Below are positions 44,166 through 58,100 of a DNA stretch of 64,000 bases, one piece after another. The position numbers and the translations under genes were made by a program. The stretch's first letter is position 1, and each line of letters begins with the position of its first letter. The DNA comes from Synchiropus splendidus. Taxonomy: Eukaryota; Chordata; Actinopteri; Syngnathiformes; Callionymidae. The notes below the pieces were generated by a model, which was given only the letters and a program-made list of their open reading frames with translations, was not told the DNA's origin and did not search any database. The stretch is from NCBI RefSeq assembly GCF_027744825.2, contig NC_071334.1, forward strand, positions 8,254,437-8,318,436. The letters run 5' to 3'.

Positions 44166-45189
44166 AGCATTGCTGTTTTTCCATGTATTTGCTGCTCTCA
44201 GAAGGATGCCTGGACACAACAAAGCGTTCCATTTCCCTCTGAAGTTAGAAGTGTAGTTTTGCCGAAATTGAAAATGCAACGTTGGAACGCTTCCGTTCAC
44301 ACAAATATTCCACTTCAGGCGGCAGAGATTTTTTCAAGTTAAGAGTTTAGTGAAAACATTCTCAACATTTCACAGGCGTGCACATATCCAAAATAATCTT
44401 TTCACTTTATATTTGGAAATACAGTTTACAAAAATATCAGCAAAAACGATGTACAACATAGAACATCATGCATGTTCACGCTCAGGTCCGAAATCAAGAG
44501 AAACTTTGCTCTTCCACATTCAATTTAATTGAATTGTTTTTTTGTTGTTGTCGTTTTTTTATGTTCATCTGATAAACAAATGGTCACAAAAGTAGAATCA
44601 CATGGCAACAAAGAAATAGCTACAGATCTTTTTACTACGTCTCACAGGACAACAGTGATATTATGCTAGTTCCTACGATAAGCGTCAACGTAAACTGTGT
44701 TTCCCAAACCTTTCATGTGCTCACTCATCCAGAAAGAATTGTTAAAGGGAGGCAGAGCAATGACAAAACATTTGATTCAGATTCACCTTTGCTCGACATT
44801 TTCTTGTGTGGAAAAAAAAATGAAATAAACAGATTTTGTTTTGGGATCTCTTACATTTTGATGCTTCCGCGTTCTACAAGTCACATAATAAAAGGTCATA
44901 ATTGATAAACATGTTTTTGCGTGCCCTAAAATGACTTTTAAATGATTCTTGGTGATATATAAGACAGAACCTTGTGATACTTGGGAGTTTTTTTATGTTC
45001 ACCTGAGGAACCAATGATTTCAGAGGATGTGTGGGTGAGATCTGTCACATCATGTCATACGGTCATGTTCTTAAAAATCATATGGGGCACTGGACGAAGG
45101 TTGGCACTCAAAGACATCTGGAAACATGTAAGGAGAATGTGTGTTGTTTGGCATCAGCTTCAGTAAACACAAGACAAAGACATGACCAG

Positions 45190-45520
45190 TTCTGTATCCA
45201 GAGTGATGGGCGGAGATGAAGGGAGGTGGAGAAGAGAAGAAGAGAATGCAGGCAGGGTGGAACTTGTGAAGATGAATGTAAAGGTTGGAGAAGGGACAGC
45301 ACCGGAAATAAGTGTATCAGAAGGACATGTGAAGAAGTTTGGGGATAAAGTCAGTGAGGAGAGATGGATGTTGAGAGGAGAGAGTGTGGGACCAAGAATA
45401 ATGGAGATGAAGGTGAGGGGGACAACCAATCAGATTCAAGAATGATGATCTCAAACCATGAGGGTGATGGAGGATGACAGTAAATGCTGAAAGATGAAGA
45501 AGCTCAGTGGACCAAGCAAC
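45190..45520 (+). mobile_element. Possible LINE reverse-transcriptase tail relic
   Basis: The plus strand can be read as pieces such as NAGRVELVKMN and KKFGDKVSEERW. From memory these resemble the C-terminal part of fish LINE polymerases, though the frame is broken. The stretch agaagagaatgcaggcagggtgga at 45238-45261 is also close to the comp minisatellite unit. Family assignment is tentative. Confidence 0.35.
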
Positions 45521-46470
45521 ATCATTGAAGTCCAAAGTGAAATGGATGAAACTAAGAAAGAAAGGAAATCGCGGACTCCAGTCAGGACCTGAATCACAAG
45601 TGCTTTGTGTCCACCCTGACAGGTCACAATTGGACTTTAGAATTCCTCTTTCACCACTTGGTTTATGCTGGAGAAACTATCTCCAGGTCTTGACCATACA
45701 AACCCGGCCATGTGCGAGACGGGCTTACGGGAAACATGGATATGACCGCACTTTGAATCTCATCGAATGAGAAGCATTTGTGATCGTCGAACTTTTTTGT
45801 TTGACTAGACCCGTCTGAGGAGGTACTGACCACTGCGGCTCGTGGTGTGGGTCCGAAAAGAATGATTTGTTTCTGTGGCAGGGTCATTTCCCAGGTGTGT
45901 GTGTGTGTGTGTTAGTGTGAGCAACCTCAGTGGTACATTCGGAGCGCCGTCCATTTCCAACACAGAAGCACAAGCTGCACTGAAGTAAGCCCTTTCTTGT
46001 TTTGCATCCCCTTGATTCAGGTCAACAAAAAAGACAGAAGAAAGGAAAATAGAGTTCATCTTTTCTTGGAAAATATTTCCAGAGTTTATGTCTGGAGAGA
46101 AACAGTCAGCATTCACATCGGGCAAAACAGTCCCGCAGCGCCACAAATAAAGTGCCAAGCAACCGGAGAACAACAGCATCACAGAGGAGCAAGACGACGA
46201 CACAGTCGCTGATGTACACAAGCATATTGCACTTAGAAGTCGGAACAGAACCTTGGTCTGAGAACACGACGGCCCAATAATCATGCCAGCCAACAGAAAC
46301 ACATTTTCTGAATTAATGATGCCATTCTGAAAGACAACCCTGATCAAAATTAAAATGTAACAATAACTTTAAGTGTATTCATTTATTTTAAATATATATA
46401 GATTTATCCATTCAATTCAGGGTTTTACTCACTACTAAATTAAATGAAAAAGAAATATGAAATGTTTGTC

Positions 46471-46519
46471 TATATATATATATATATATATATAAATATA
46501 TATATGTATATATATATAA
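46471..46519. repeat. (TA)n microsatellite
   Basis: An interrupted TA run in the comp-crtc1 intergenic region. Confidence 0.9.
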
Positions 46520-49500
46520 TGTAAAGTTAAATTATTAATTCAGAAAATAATAAAATACAGTAGTTAAATTTGTAAAACATAAATCTTAAAATTCTATTAT
46601 GAGTTGTTTTTCGTTTCTAGAACTGGATTCATAACCCAAAAATTCCAGAGGAATCTCTGAATAAAACATGACCTCCTTAACTGAAGGTGTAACGTAAACT
46701 GTTAACAAAAGCGTTTTGAACATTTCTGACTGAGATAAATGCAACACGCTCAGTAACCGACGTGATGTGATCGACTGCGAAAATAAGCAATAATGTTCAG
46801 ATCCTTCAGTTGAGATATATTTGTCGACTTTGTCGACCACGTCACGAGGTCGACTGTGCCAAGTAGAAGCGGCAGAGTAGTCACGTCCATAAATGCAACA
46901 CACCAGTCAGCCATCTTTGTTGTCATTTTCTGAGGCAACGGAGGAGCGCGGGCGGTGTCAGTGCTACAGAGGAGAAAAACCAACCGAGCAAGCAACAGTC
47001 CGACTCTTCAGAACGGGCTCGAACCCGGACGAGCCCAGAAGCTGCGGGTCATTTGCAAAATACATTCTTGTATCATTCATGGTTCTACAGACATGAGATA
47101 GTCACCGAGGTCGCACAGGAGGAACCCGAACATGCTTTAAACCAGAGGCCTCTGAAGGGTCTGGACCCAGGTTGGGGACATGCACGGATCCAGCTGAAGC
47201 TTATGTACAAGGTCAGTGAGGATGGCAGAGGCGGAGGGGCGGGGCGGGGGAGGACCACCTTCCCGACAAACTGTTTTCCATTGATCACTCTTAAAGGAAA
47301 AATCCCGAGGGATATTACCATGTATATATGTAAAATGCTATTGTCATACAACTGTACTATGAAATATATTTATTCTACTATAAATAGCATGGAACTCCAC
47401 ATGTTCAACTATATCTTGTAGGACATAAAAACTGAACAAAGAAGAACAAAGAGTCAAGAGAATGGATTTCTGCTTCCCAGCTGAGTTTCTTCTCAGGAGC
47501 TGATTCTGATTGTCTGAGCGCTTGTCTGCAGCTGAAGACAGAGGTCCGGCTTCACACTCAACAACTGCACACCATTTAGTTAACACTGCCATGAACTGAA
47601 CTGTCTAAACGTTGACTTTTTCACTACCATTCACGAGGTCAGATTTGAGAGTCCAGCTTGAGATGCCTGAACAAAAAAGTAGACATGTGCAGAGAGCGAC
47701 CCGCATGAGAAACTACATTAAAGTTCTTCCTGTATTACCTAATTTTATCAATCTGATTTCTATATTTAGTCGTATTCATGCTAAATTAGACTCCTATAGT
47801 GAAGAATGTTGATGAGACACCTCAAAATGGCACGAAAAATATCTTCTTAAAATTACGACTTGTAATGGGAACCCTGAAGTAAAATGTAAATAAAATAAAA
47901 ATAAATGAAAATATATAGTGTCATGGCCTAATGAAGCTTTTGGTCATGTTCTCCTCCTTGTTTCAGACTATTTAATTCAAGATAAAGAGTATTTTCCTGT
48001 GTGGTGTCACTGTGAGCTCCCACTCTAGAGGCTTCACTGAAGACCTGTTTCCACCAAGTGGTCAAGGTTGCTTCGTCTTGGGGAGTAGGTACCTATATGA
48101 GGTTGTTTTGGCCAGAATAACCAACCTCCCACGGACCATTTCTCCAGTCACACATCTGTGACACACCCACCTGCACAGCTGATCATCAGCCCATCACTAG
48201 CCACAGCTGCCAGTCCTGTCCTGAGAGCTACTGGAGACAAGACCAACCAGGAGCAACATGAGAACACCGCAACAGAAAAACAGAAACAGTAGAACAGAAA
48301 CAATGGAAATGCCCGGTAAACAGCATTTCAGCCAACTGCATCAGCACGATCGCTGTTAACTCACGTCTTTAATATGTAGTAGTGGACCTCTATTGTCGAG
48401 GCTGTGACGTTCCCCGTGTGACTCGAAATGATGGCGCTACTTTGTTGGTGGGGCTCACAGAGTAGAAATAAGGTAATAATAATATTTCAGAGAAGAGAGC
48501 GCCACCTAGTGGCCTCTGGAAGTAAAGGTACGGCACACTGTTCAGCCCATCACTAACTCTTAACACACAGTTCGGAGATAAACAGGTGATTTGGCTGAAG
48601 AGATGAAACCCAATATGGGACGTTCAGACTCCCATAATGTAAAAGCATCACTAGTGAATTAAAAAAAAACGCTTCTTGTTGGACTCCATCTGACCTGTCC
48701 TTCATGGGTCGCAAGGACACTTCCTCAAGATGAAAGAATAGTTTTCTTGATAATACACCCCATAGGTACAGCTCAACCTGCTAATGCTTAGCAAGCCAGG
48801 GGAAGAAACCCAGCCACCCGGAGCACAAATCCAGCTCAAGAGATTTTTCCTTTAAGCGATCCAACGTCACTTGCATAGCAATCCCAGGGCAAAAGAAAAA
48901 AAAAAAGAGAAACTGCAGAGGCGCATGAGAGTGAAAGAGAAAGCAAACTCCTGGTGAGCGCTTGAGCGGAGCAGATGAGCACATCTGTACACAAACATCA
49001 GATTATATCAAACATGAGCTCACAAACATCGCTCAGGGAAACTCTGACAAAAGACCAGTCAGATCTCAGATGATGTGTGTAAACATGTTGTGTAAACAAT
49101 TTAGTACTCCTCCAGATCCCTGATCAGAACACAGCCACACAGAAATATACTTTGACTCTTCCGAAATAATTTAGCGGCTACTTATTAAATTGCACATTTG
49201 CCTCGTAGTAAAAGTGTTTCCTTCAGTCCTGTTTTTGTAAGAGCTTCCCTGTCAAAGAGCAAAAAGCCTCCCCATATTTGCGCTCAATCTCAGAAAAGAG
49301 TTGTTTTCCCCACTCCACTTGTTAAAAAACACCAATAGTTTGGCTATAAACTGTACCGCTACAAAATACAGTACATTGATTTGTCACAACACAAAGACCA
49401 CTGACCAAAAAAGGTTCCTCTCAAATACAAGAAAATGTCACTAGAAGTTCCGAAAACACATCGTCACATCGGACACTGACGTCGAACGGTAGGATACTCA

Positions 49501-50440
49501 TGTAAGGCAAAATCAGGTGATTTCACAGTGACCACTGAAGAGACTAAAAAGACAGACGCTCTGTCTGCGTAAAGGAATTTGGAGACGTTTGTCGTAGAAA
49601 TACCTGATCGTTCGCTCAAGAAAAAGCTTGTTTTTAAAGTGATTGACGGAACACCGGGCAACTTTCGGCACCGGAAACCAGGTGGGGCTGCAGCATGGCA
49701 ACATCGAGCAAAGAATGGCACGTCCATAAACACCCAAGAGCAAGTATGGGGGGGTTTTAAACTCCTTCATGAACCAAGTTGCCCAACAAGCACATTTAGA
49801 TATATAAATATATGTTAATAGACACAAAGTACATCAGTGCAATTGTACACTACAAAGAGCATTTTGGCATCAATTCAACGTAAGAAATAGAATAAAAAAC
49901 ATTTGTCAAATAAATAAATAGAACATACAAATACACAAAACATCAAAACATACAGTACAAGATGAATTTTGGTTGTCAAAAATAAAGCTTTGAGTGAGAA
50001 CCAAAGCCGCCAGAGCACGATGGGGAAACCGATTCATTTGATTGCAAAGTACAAGCAAACCGGCCATTTTTTTTTCTTCTTGTTAGCGCTCCAGCCCTGT
50101 GTCCACGCAGCTTCCTGCTACAAGCAAATATGAACCAAAAAGAGTGGATATGAGAAAGAAAACGTGAATCCTTGGGAGTATTTGGGGCAAGTGGCGGGAC
50201 GCTGTAAACGCAGCAGGCTAGCGGAAGCGCTGAGCGACCAATCTCTATCGAAACCACAAGCGAGGTCGATCCCCGGATGCCGCCGGATGTCTTTCCCCCC
50301 GGCGTTGATTCAAAGGGCTTTGACAGAGTCGAGGGCGAGGTCGGACAGCGGGGCGGCCATGCAACGAGGGAGAGGGCTCACTCCGCCCCGTCTTTTTGTC
50401 TCCGTTCACCAGTGAGAGGGGTCGTCTTCCCGTCCGCTCG

Positions 50441-53400
50441 CTACAGCCGGTCCATCCTGAACGTGTCCTCTGTGGCCGGGTCGGCCAGCACCATGTCGGG
50501 GTCGTTGAGCATGTGCAGTCCGTCCAGGGTCAGGGGGTCGATTTTCAGCTCATCCAGGGGGAACTGAGAGTCTGCGTCGAAGCTGACGTCGCCGACGCCG
50601 GCCAGCGAGTTAGTCAGCTCTTTGGAGAGACTGGGCGGAGACTCACCCGTGACTGAGGTGAGGGACACAAACCAGGTGCCACACATGAATAAACAGCTTC
50701 CTTTCAAACATCAATGCCTCATTCTGATGCTGGTTCACTTGCCTTCAATCCAACACCACACTCTAATGCCAAAACTATTTCAAAGATAACTCTTAACAGA
50801 AGCAACGCTGTGACTGAATCTGCTCTTCAAAGTGGCCACCAACCTTTTGCTCATACATAAAATATTACGCCCCGTCTAGACATTTGACGAATATTATACG
50901 TGGAAGATTCAATTCTTTTTACATCAATCTTGAAAGATGAAACGCATCACTTTCAGTGGGTTTGTGACTGAAACTCAGAAAGAGAGCCACTTCAATTCAA
51001 CAGCGTTCTGATACATGGTGTTATCAAATTTCTTCTGCAAAAACGTCTTTTGAGGGATAAAAATAGGAAGGTTTAGCACATAAGTCCCGCTGAAAACTCC
51101 TTTCATTCAAAACTGCATTGATTCCATACATCACGGATGGACTGTGTCTATACCGAGGCTTCGTCCAAGATTTTTATATATTATATCTACAAGAAACTCA
51201 ACAGTTGTTTCCAAGTGAGCATTACTCAGTAGAGCGCCTGCGGCGTGAAAAGAGGGAGGAGGAAAGAAAGTATCAATCCCTGAACCAACATGAGGCACAC
51301 GGCGGATGAGCAGGCAAACTGAAGAGAAAGCTGAAAGAGGCGGTCGGTAAGACCTTGGTTGTGTGTTAATTAGAATATTGAATTACTTCATTCGAATTTG
51401 CAGCCTTTTGTTTGAGTGACTACATGCAATGAATGAATGATTTAATGAGTTTAACCCTTTATTTAAAACACTTTGAAATGTGTTTATTACGTTAGAAAAG
51501 GAGTCAGAGAACTGTTTCTGGCGTGGGAAAAAAAACATGCCGCGGCTGTCACTTGACAGAGAGACCACTAGGCTGCTCAGTCCCAGCTCAAAGAGAGGAC
51601 TGGTTTCAGAAAGCTGCAGTTCAGCTTCAAAGAGGAAGACATGGATCTTGCGTCTCACGATCTAGACACCTGTTATTCTAACGGTTCAAACAGATCCCAG
51701 TTGCTAGCAAACTAGACTAACTCCCGACCCCGTCTCCATGTTAAAGACAGCGACTCACCTGTCAGGATGATGTTGGGGATGTTGCCATGGCTACTGTAGC
51801 CCAGCTGCTGGGAGTCCTGCAGACTGCTCCCAGTGAGGCCCATCATGGCCGCTTGAGTGTAGTTGAGGGTGGAGCACTGGCTGAACAGGCTGGTGGAGCT
51901 GATGGGGTTCTCGATCATGTTGAACTGCTCCAGCTAGACACACCAACACACGGGCTGGGTCAGGGACTCGGAGGGGCTCGACGTCGGCGAGGACTCACCT
52001 GGTGAGACAGAGCGTTGGTCTGCCGTGACGACAACTGCTGGTCGTAGAAGGAGTCCCCAAATATGCTGCCCACAACAGGGATGTGCTGAAATATCAAAGA
52101 TGAGGGGCTGTTAGAGTCCAAGCTTCATACAGGTCATCGCGGAAGGGTTAAACAAGGCCAGTGGTCCTGTCACTACCCATTACTGAAAGGTCTCTTTGTT
52201 AGTATCCACATTACCGAGACCTGCAGAAACTAACCCTCCTGGAGAAATCCAACCAGCCTCCTTGTTTAATCCTTAGCTCCTTATAGAGCCACACACCATG
52301 ACAGAGCACAAGAATCACACAGTGCCAGCGCAGACAGAAGCCGATGATATTAATGAGTGGGACTGTTACGGCAGAGATTTCCCAGAAGGCAAGGAAGAGG
52401 CCGCACATGGGATGATCATGTGCTGATGAGATTACATAAATCACTCCAGGAAGCTTCGAGACACAGCCAGTCAGATGATGCATGTTCCAGATGAGGGGGT
52501 TGATTTCCTGCCTCTTTACCAGAATGTGGCGACTCCAGGATGGGAGCAGCCCGTGAAGCGGACCAGGAGGAGCGGCTCGCCAATTCCAGTATTGATCAAC
52601 TCTTTGGAATCTCAGTTCCAGTTCCATACACAAATAGTGGAATTTGTAGTAGTGAAGAGAACATGCCCCAAAACATATAGCTACACGTGGTCAAATGTTC
52701 AACTTCAAACCAGGAAGAACATTTATACTAATTTCCACTCAGCTGTTCAGTCCAACAAGATGCAATGGCACCTTATAGATTACTGAGAGAAACTCAATAT
52801 TAGGCTTGTACCGTAATTTCCGGACTATAGAGCGCACCAGAATACTAGCCGCACCCACTAAATTTAAGAAGGAAAATAGATCTTGTTAATACATAAGCCG
52901 CACCGGTCTATTAGCCGGGGTGCAGTGGTGCTGTCTGCGCTGTACAAAGGTCAGCGGTGCGCCCAGCTTAAAAACACTCCGTCCAGCATTGAGAGTGAGG
53001 AAATAGCAGAAACAAGCGGCGTAATACGGGGCGTCTTGATTCATCCACGCTGCTCTCACAACACGTTGAACACAATGAGAAAGACTACTGACAATCGAGA
53101 AGGGAGTTTATAAAGTTGTTTTTGAACGACGGAGGTGTGCGAAGTTGTGCTGTACACGTAGTTTCCGGCATCTAGCGCTGAGTCACCTGAGGCGAGAAGC
53201 TCACCCCCTGTGGAGAGTTTCCCGAGACAAGGCGCAGCTCTCCAGCCGGTCTGTGGCCAGAGCCCGACTGGCTTGTGTTCACATTGGATTTTTGAGCCAA
53301 ACGCTCTTCATCGCGAGACGGCATCTCATATCTTTAATTCACAGTAAAGCCGTCAAAATGCTGTGTTTTCGCCTGTGCCCGAAGTTCCAACACCACACCT

Positions 53401-55061
53401 GGTCTCAGCGGCTGCTTCTCGATTTCAGACCGCCAGGAGATTGACTCTGTTGATGGAGCTGTGGACACGTGAGCGAAAACAGCGCATTTTGAGCACTTTA
53501 AGGGTAAATAAAAAGCCTCTGATTTAATCGCCTCTTTAATCTGATTTCAGCCTGTGAAAATCTGCGCTGTTGTATAAACCGCAGGGCTTGGACCACGAGA
53601 AAAACTTAGCGGCTTATCGTCCGGAAATTACGGTATTTCATTCAGTTGCTGTGATTTTTTTTTTTTTATCACTATATTTAAAACATTTCTGTTTTAAAAT
53701 GACCTCTTGCGTGTTGGCCAACATTCTCAAAATTAATCAGAATATTCTTGTGAAAGAATCTGGTCCTCAAAAATATGATGGTTCTGGAACAACACCACGG
53801 GAAATAAGGCAAATATGAAACCTTGGATAGTAATGCAATATGTTTAGACTATTGTTTTGACATTCCACCGCTGCATGTGAAAGCTGACACAACAGCAAAG
53901 CAGCATTTTAGCGCACATGATCATAGCTTTAATAACAGCGCTCGTCAGTACTGAGACTCTGAACCAGTTACCGTGTGTAATGCCAGCATGCAGCAGTGTC
54001 AGGGTCATTACCGGATGTACCGCCATTTATCACAGACTAAACTAAATGAGATGTTTTATGATAGGACACCGTTATTTCCCATGGGCATTAAACACACCAC
54101 CTGGAAATGTAATAACTTTGATGGTGATAATTTAAGCCCTAAATTACTCCAACTTTAATTCAAGACTTTAAGGACCCGCGGGGACCCTATAGAGACACAG
54201 CCTACAGACCCTGTAGCAAGATTCGCGCCTCACTATATACGCTGCATTTTTCTCAAAACAGACACTTTCATCGCTGTAAGTAAATATGCTAACTGTTTTT
54301 TGTCCGTCTGCGAGCCAGTCGAGCTTCTGATGGTCCATCAACCACCTTCCCCATGTGGACATGCAGGCGGTGCACAGTGACAGGAAAGATGAGGAGATGA
54401 GTTGTGAAGCAGGATTTGGTTACTGCAGACACCAGGGGGGGAAAAAAAGCAGCCTGGAGTCCTCTACATTCGGGTTCCCCCCAGTCACAAAGCCCTTCTT
54501 CTAGAAGCAGCTAGCTCAGTGGGTGGGCTCTTACTTGAGGCGAGCCGCCGGGGGAGAAGCCTTGATTGGAGACTGGGGAGGTTGGAGACTGAGTGGCTGG
54601 TGAGCCAGTCTGATTGCGGTACTGTTGGAGGGAAGAGGGTTAGCAAGCACGGAGCTCCATCGTCGTCACGCACACGCGCGCACACACACGCACACACACA
54701 CACACACACACTGGGAATCTGCATTGACTGGAGTTTGACCGATCCAGTGCTACATAAGTATTAACAAGGCAGCTAGTATCAAACAAAACACAATCCTGAA
54801 ACATAGACAAAGACTAGCTTCTTTGCATAACGCTGATCATTACGTACCTTAACTAAAGAATTTCAAATACACATTTTTAACACACTCAGTTTGTCATTAT
54901 CAATTTGAAATTTAGATCAGATCAATTTAGATTAGCTCTGATGGTACAGCCATGGGACTGAGAGGTCGGTGGTTTGATCGCAGCTCCAGTCGTGTTTATC
55001 TCATTGTGCGTCCGAGCAAGACAGGCTAGATAAGGCATCAGTGTGTGACTGTGTGTGTGTG

Positions 55062-55105
<44 letters not shown>

Positions 55106-58100
55106 CGGGCACCTCAGTGTAAAGGGCTTCGAGCGCTGAAACAGTGGCATAAGTAAGACAGAAATTCAAAATTTTTCACTTACAATAACAGTGAAATTAA
55201 ACGATAAAATGATAGAATATTATTAATGTTTAACTAAACAAATTTCTTTCAATTAAGAATGTGAATGTGAAAAAGTTTAAATAAAATGTTCGAATTGACA
55301 TTTTATAGCAAAAAAAGATCCACTCAATTTCATTTGATTTGACATATTATAGTAAAAACATTCAATCATTTCAACAACGTAATATACACTGTAAATTCAC
55401 TGTTGCAGCTCCAGTCCTCGGTGACGGTAAAGAATGTCTCTCTATTTTCTAATCAAGTGGAAGTAAACCAAGATTTCTTTGCAGAATCAGCCCAACGTGA
55501 GAGAATTTACAATCTGGCGAAACAAAGTGACTCCCCTCACATCATCAGAAACGTAATTCCATCCCATCACAACCAAGTCAGAGCAGACATTCTTCTTGCT
55601 TACCGAGCTGATGCTCATGCTTGCGGTGGTCTGGCTGTCAGGGGAGGGGCTGCCCGCCGAGGCCGTGATGGATCCAGAAGAGGCCGGAGTCGGCAAGGTG
55701 ATGAGCTGGATGCCTGGAGGCAAGTTCTGCTGCTGCTTCTGCAGGTCAATGAGCAGTTGGGCCTGAGCCTGAGGCGTCAGCTGGTTGAAGAGCGGGTACT
55801 GGGCCAGCTGCTGTTCCAGAGTCAGCGTGTCTGCAGGCAACACCTGCATCAGAGAGAGGACGCTCTGTTTAGCCCTCGGCCAGAGAGAAACTTGTACATC
55901 CACAAGGTTACATCTGCCTTTGGGCAGTTTGTGTCAAGCTTGAAGGACTTCAGGGAGAAAACACAACTTGACATGACGTACTACGGAGGCCTAGAGAAAG
56001 CTATCAGTAAGTAAAATGACACGTGCTCCAGTAAATGTCTCATGTCATTCAAATGGCAAAAAAAAAAAAAACATTTAAAGAGCTTTTTTTAATTGGATGG
56101 ATGGATACATTAGTAAATAATATCTTTACTAATGTATCTATCCATCCATAATAGATGGATGGATGGATGGATAGATACATTAACATGAGTAAAAATAATA
56201 ATATATTTACTAATGTATCTATTCATCCATAATGGATGGATGGCGAGAGGGAGGGAGGGAGGGAGGGAGGGAGGGATGGATGGATGGATGGATGGATGGA
56301 TGGATGGATGGATAGATGGATTAGGAAATATATATATATTTACTAATGTATCTATCCATCCATAATAGATAGCTAGACGGTAAAGACACATTAGTAAATA
56401 TAACAATATATTTACTAATGTATCTGTCTATCCATAATAGATAGATGATAGATGGATGGATGGATGGATGGATGTATTGACAGACTTACAGTATAATAAA
56501 CACCCAGGAAAGCAAATAGAGATAAAAAAATACCTACCTGTGTGATGTTAATCGGGGAGCTAAGCGTTGGTGAAAGCTGCTGAGGGGAATGTTGGAGGTG
56601 AAGGTCAGAGGTCAGGGTGAGTGGCACCACTGGTGGCTGGCGGCGCTGTGCTGTTACACTCATGTTGGGCTGAGAGGACGTTTGAATCCCTGATGTTGAA
56701 AGAAATTGCAAGGGGACAAAAGCCAATTTTACAAATAACCCCAATAGCCTTATGTGAAGCCATGGTTGTGTTAAAGATAAAAAATGGGGGTTTAACAAGT
56801 GAAATTTGTGAATAGATTTCTGTAATAAATTAATCAAAATGAATGAGTTGAAGCAGGGCTGGGCTTGGGACCAAATTTCCACACCACATTTTCTTCTGGC
56901 AAATGAAAAATTCCCATCATGGTGAAAATAAACGCCTCCATCTCCGAGTTTCATTGGAATATTCAAGCAAACTGAAAAAAACGTGGCAGTTTTTGGGCCA
57001 CAACATGGTTTTCCTGCAGACCCTAAAGTGCACATCCAGGGTTTCCTGCCGAGTGCTGTTGTCGTTGACACCATGTCGAGACAGAGAGACCAGGATAGTT
57101 ACCAAACTGAATACAGACCAAACTATTGGTTTGTTCCAATGACAGCATTTCTGCTCTTAGTTTATTTTGAAAAAAATAAACGTGTGTGTCTATATAACTA
57201 ACAGACTCACGCTCCTTATTGGTCTCCAGTTTGGTGGTCTCAACTACAACACTAAGACAACAGTGTAGAGACATGTGTTTTGTGAGATGGACTCTCAAAA
57301 TCGGTGTCAGAACACTCACTAAACAGAGCAACATTTCGCAGTTTGATTGGCTAGAATCGGAGAGAAGAGGGGGGGGGCGATTTAGGGAGCGGTTTCTCCA
57401 ACAGTTGAACAACAGTCATCAGTGAGAGATGGAGAATCTGATAATTAGCTCTGCTGTGGCCAAACAGTAGAAAAGATCCTGCTGATTCCAACTCAAATTT
57501 CGGCCAACAGAGCATGTGTTCCAACAGCGGGACAGAAAATCTGCTCTTCAGTTTTCAACAACTGAGCATGCTCAGACCTTGCTTCACAAGACTCAAACCA
57601 AGGGGAAACACCTTGCCTTTTTCTCTCATCTCTGTCGAGTCAGAGATGGTCCAATAGAACCAGGATATCATGAACGTAGTTTGCACATTTCTAAACAGAC
57701 TGATACCAATAGTACAACAATATGTGGCTAGAGATTTCAAACATCTCACCCATAATGAAATGTTTCAAGGGCGATTCACTAAAGGCAAGAAACAAAAACA
57801 AACTCAGTCAAGTTCTTCCCAAACAAATGGAGTGATGTATCTATAAAACAGAGAGCGGGACTTGGCTCGCAGCCCAGTGTGAGAAAAGGCAGCAGTTACC
57901 GTGGCTGGCAGCGCTGATACCCAGGTGGGTGAGGTTGGTGGTCAAGCTGCCGGAGCTGTTGGACGAGCTGAGCGAGGGGAAGGAAACCGTGTCATCAGGG
58001 TCCAGCGGGGTTGACAGTGGGGGCGGGAACTGGATGTTGGTGAGGTCCGGCAGAGAACCGCCGGTGTTGTGACCCGCAGGGAGCACAGAGGGGTTCAACT

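Larger units (their letters stand above)
44070..50440. other. Convergent intergenic region between comp and crtc1
   Basis: It holds the comp 3' UTR, a possible retroelement fragment at 45190-45520, a TA microsatellite and the crtc1 3' UTR, whose 3' end I could not place. A 180-codon open frame on the minus strand (46347-45805) has no domain and contains a translated dinucleotide repeat, so I do not call it a gene. Confidence 0.6.

Noticed and set aside
45805..46347. 180-codon minus-strand open frame between comp and crtc1
   Set aside because: It has no recognisable domain, includes a translated GT/CA microsatellite and lacks splice-supported context.
52211..52633. 140-codon minus-strand frame in crtc1 intron 11
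   Set aside because: It is not between matching splice phases and resembles no crtc1 segment or known domain.
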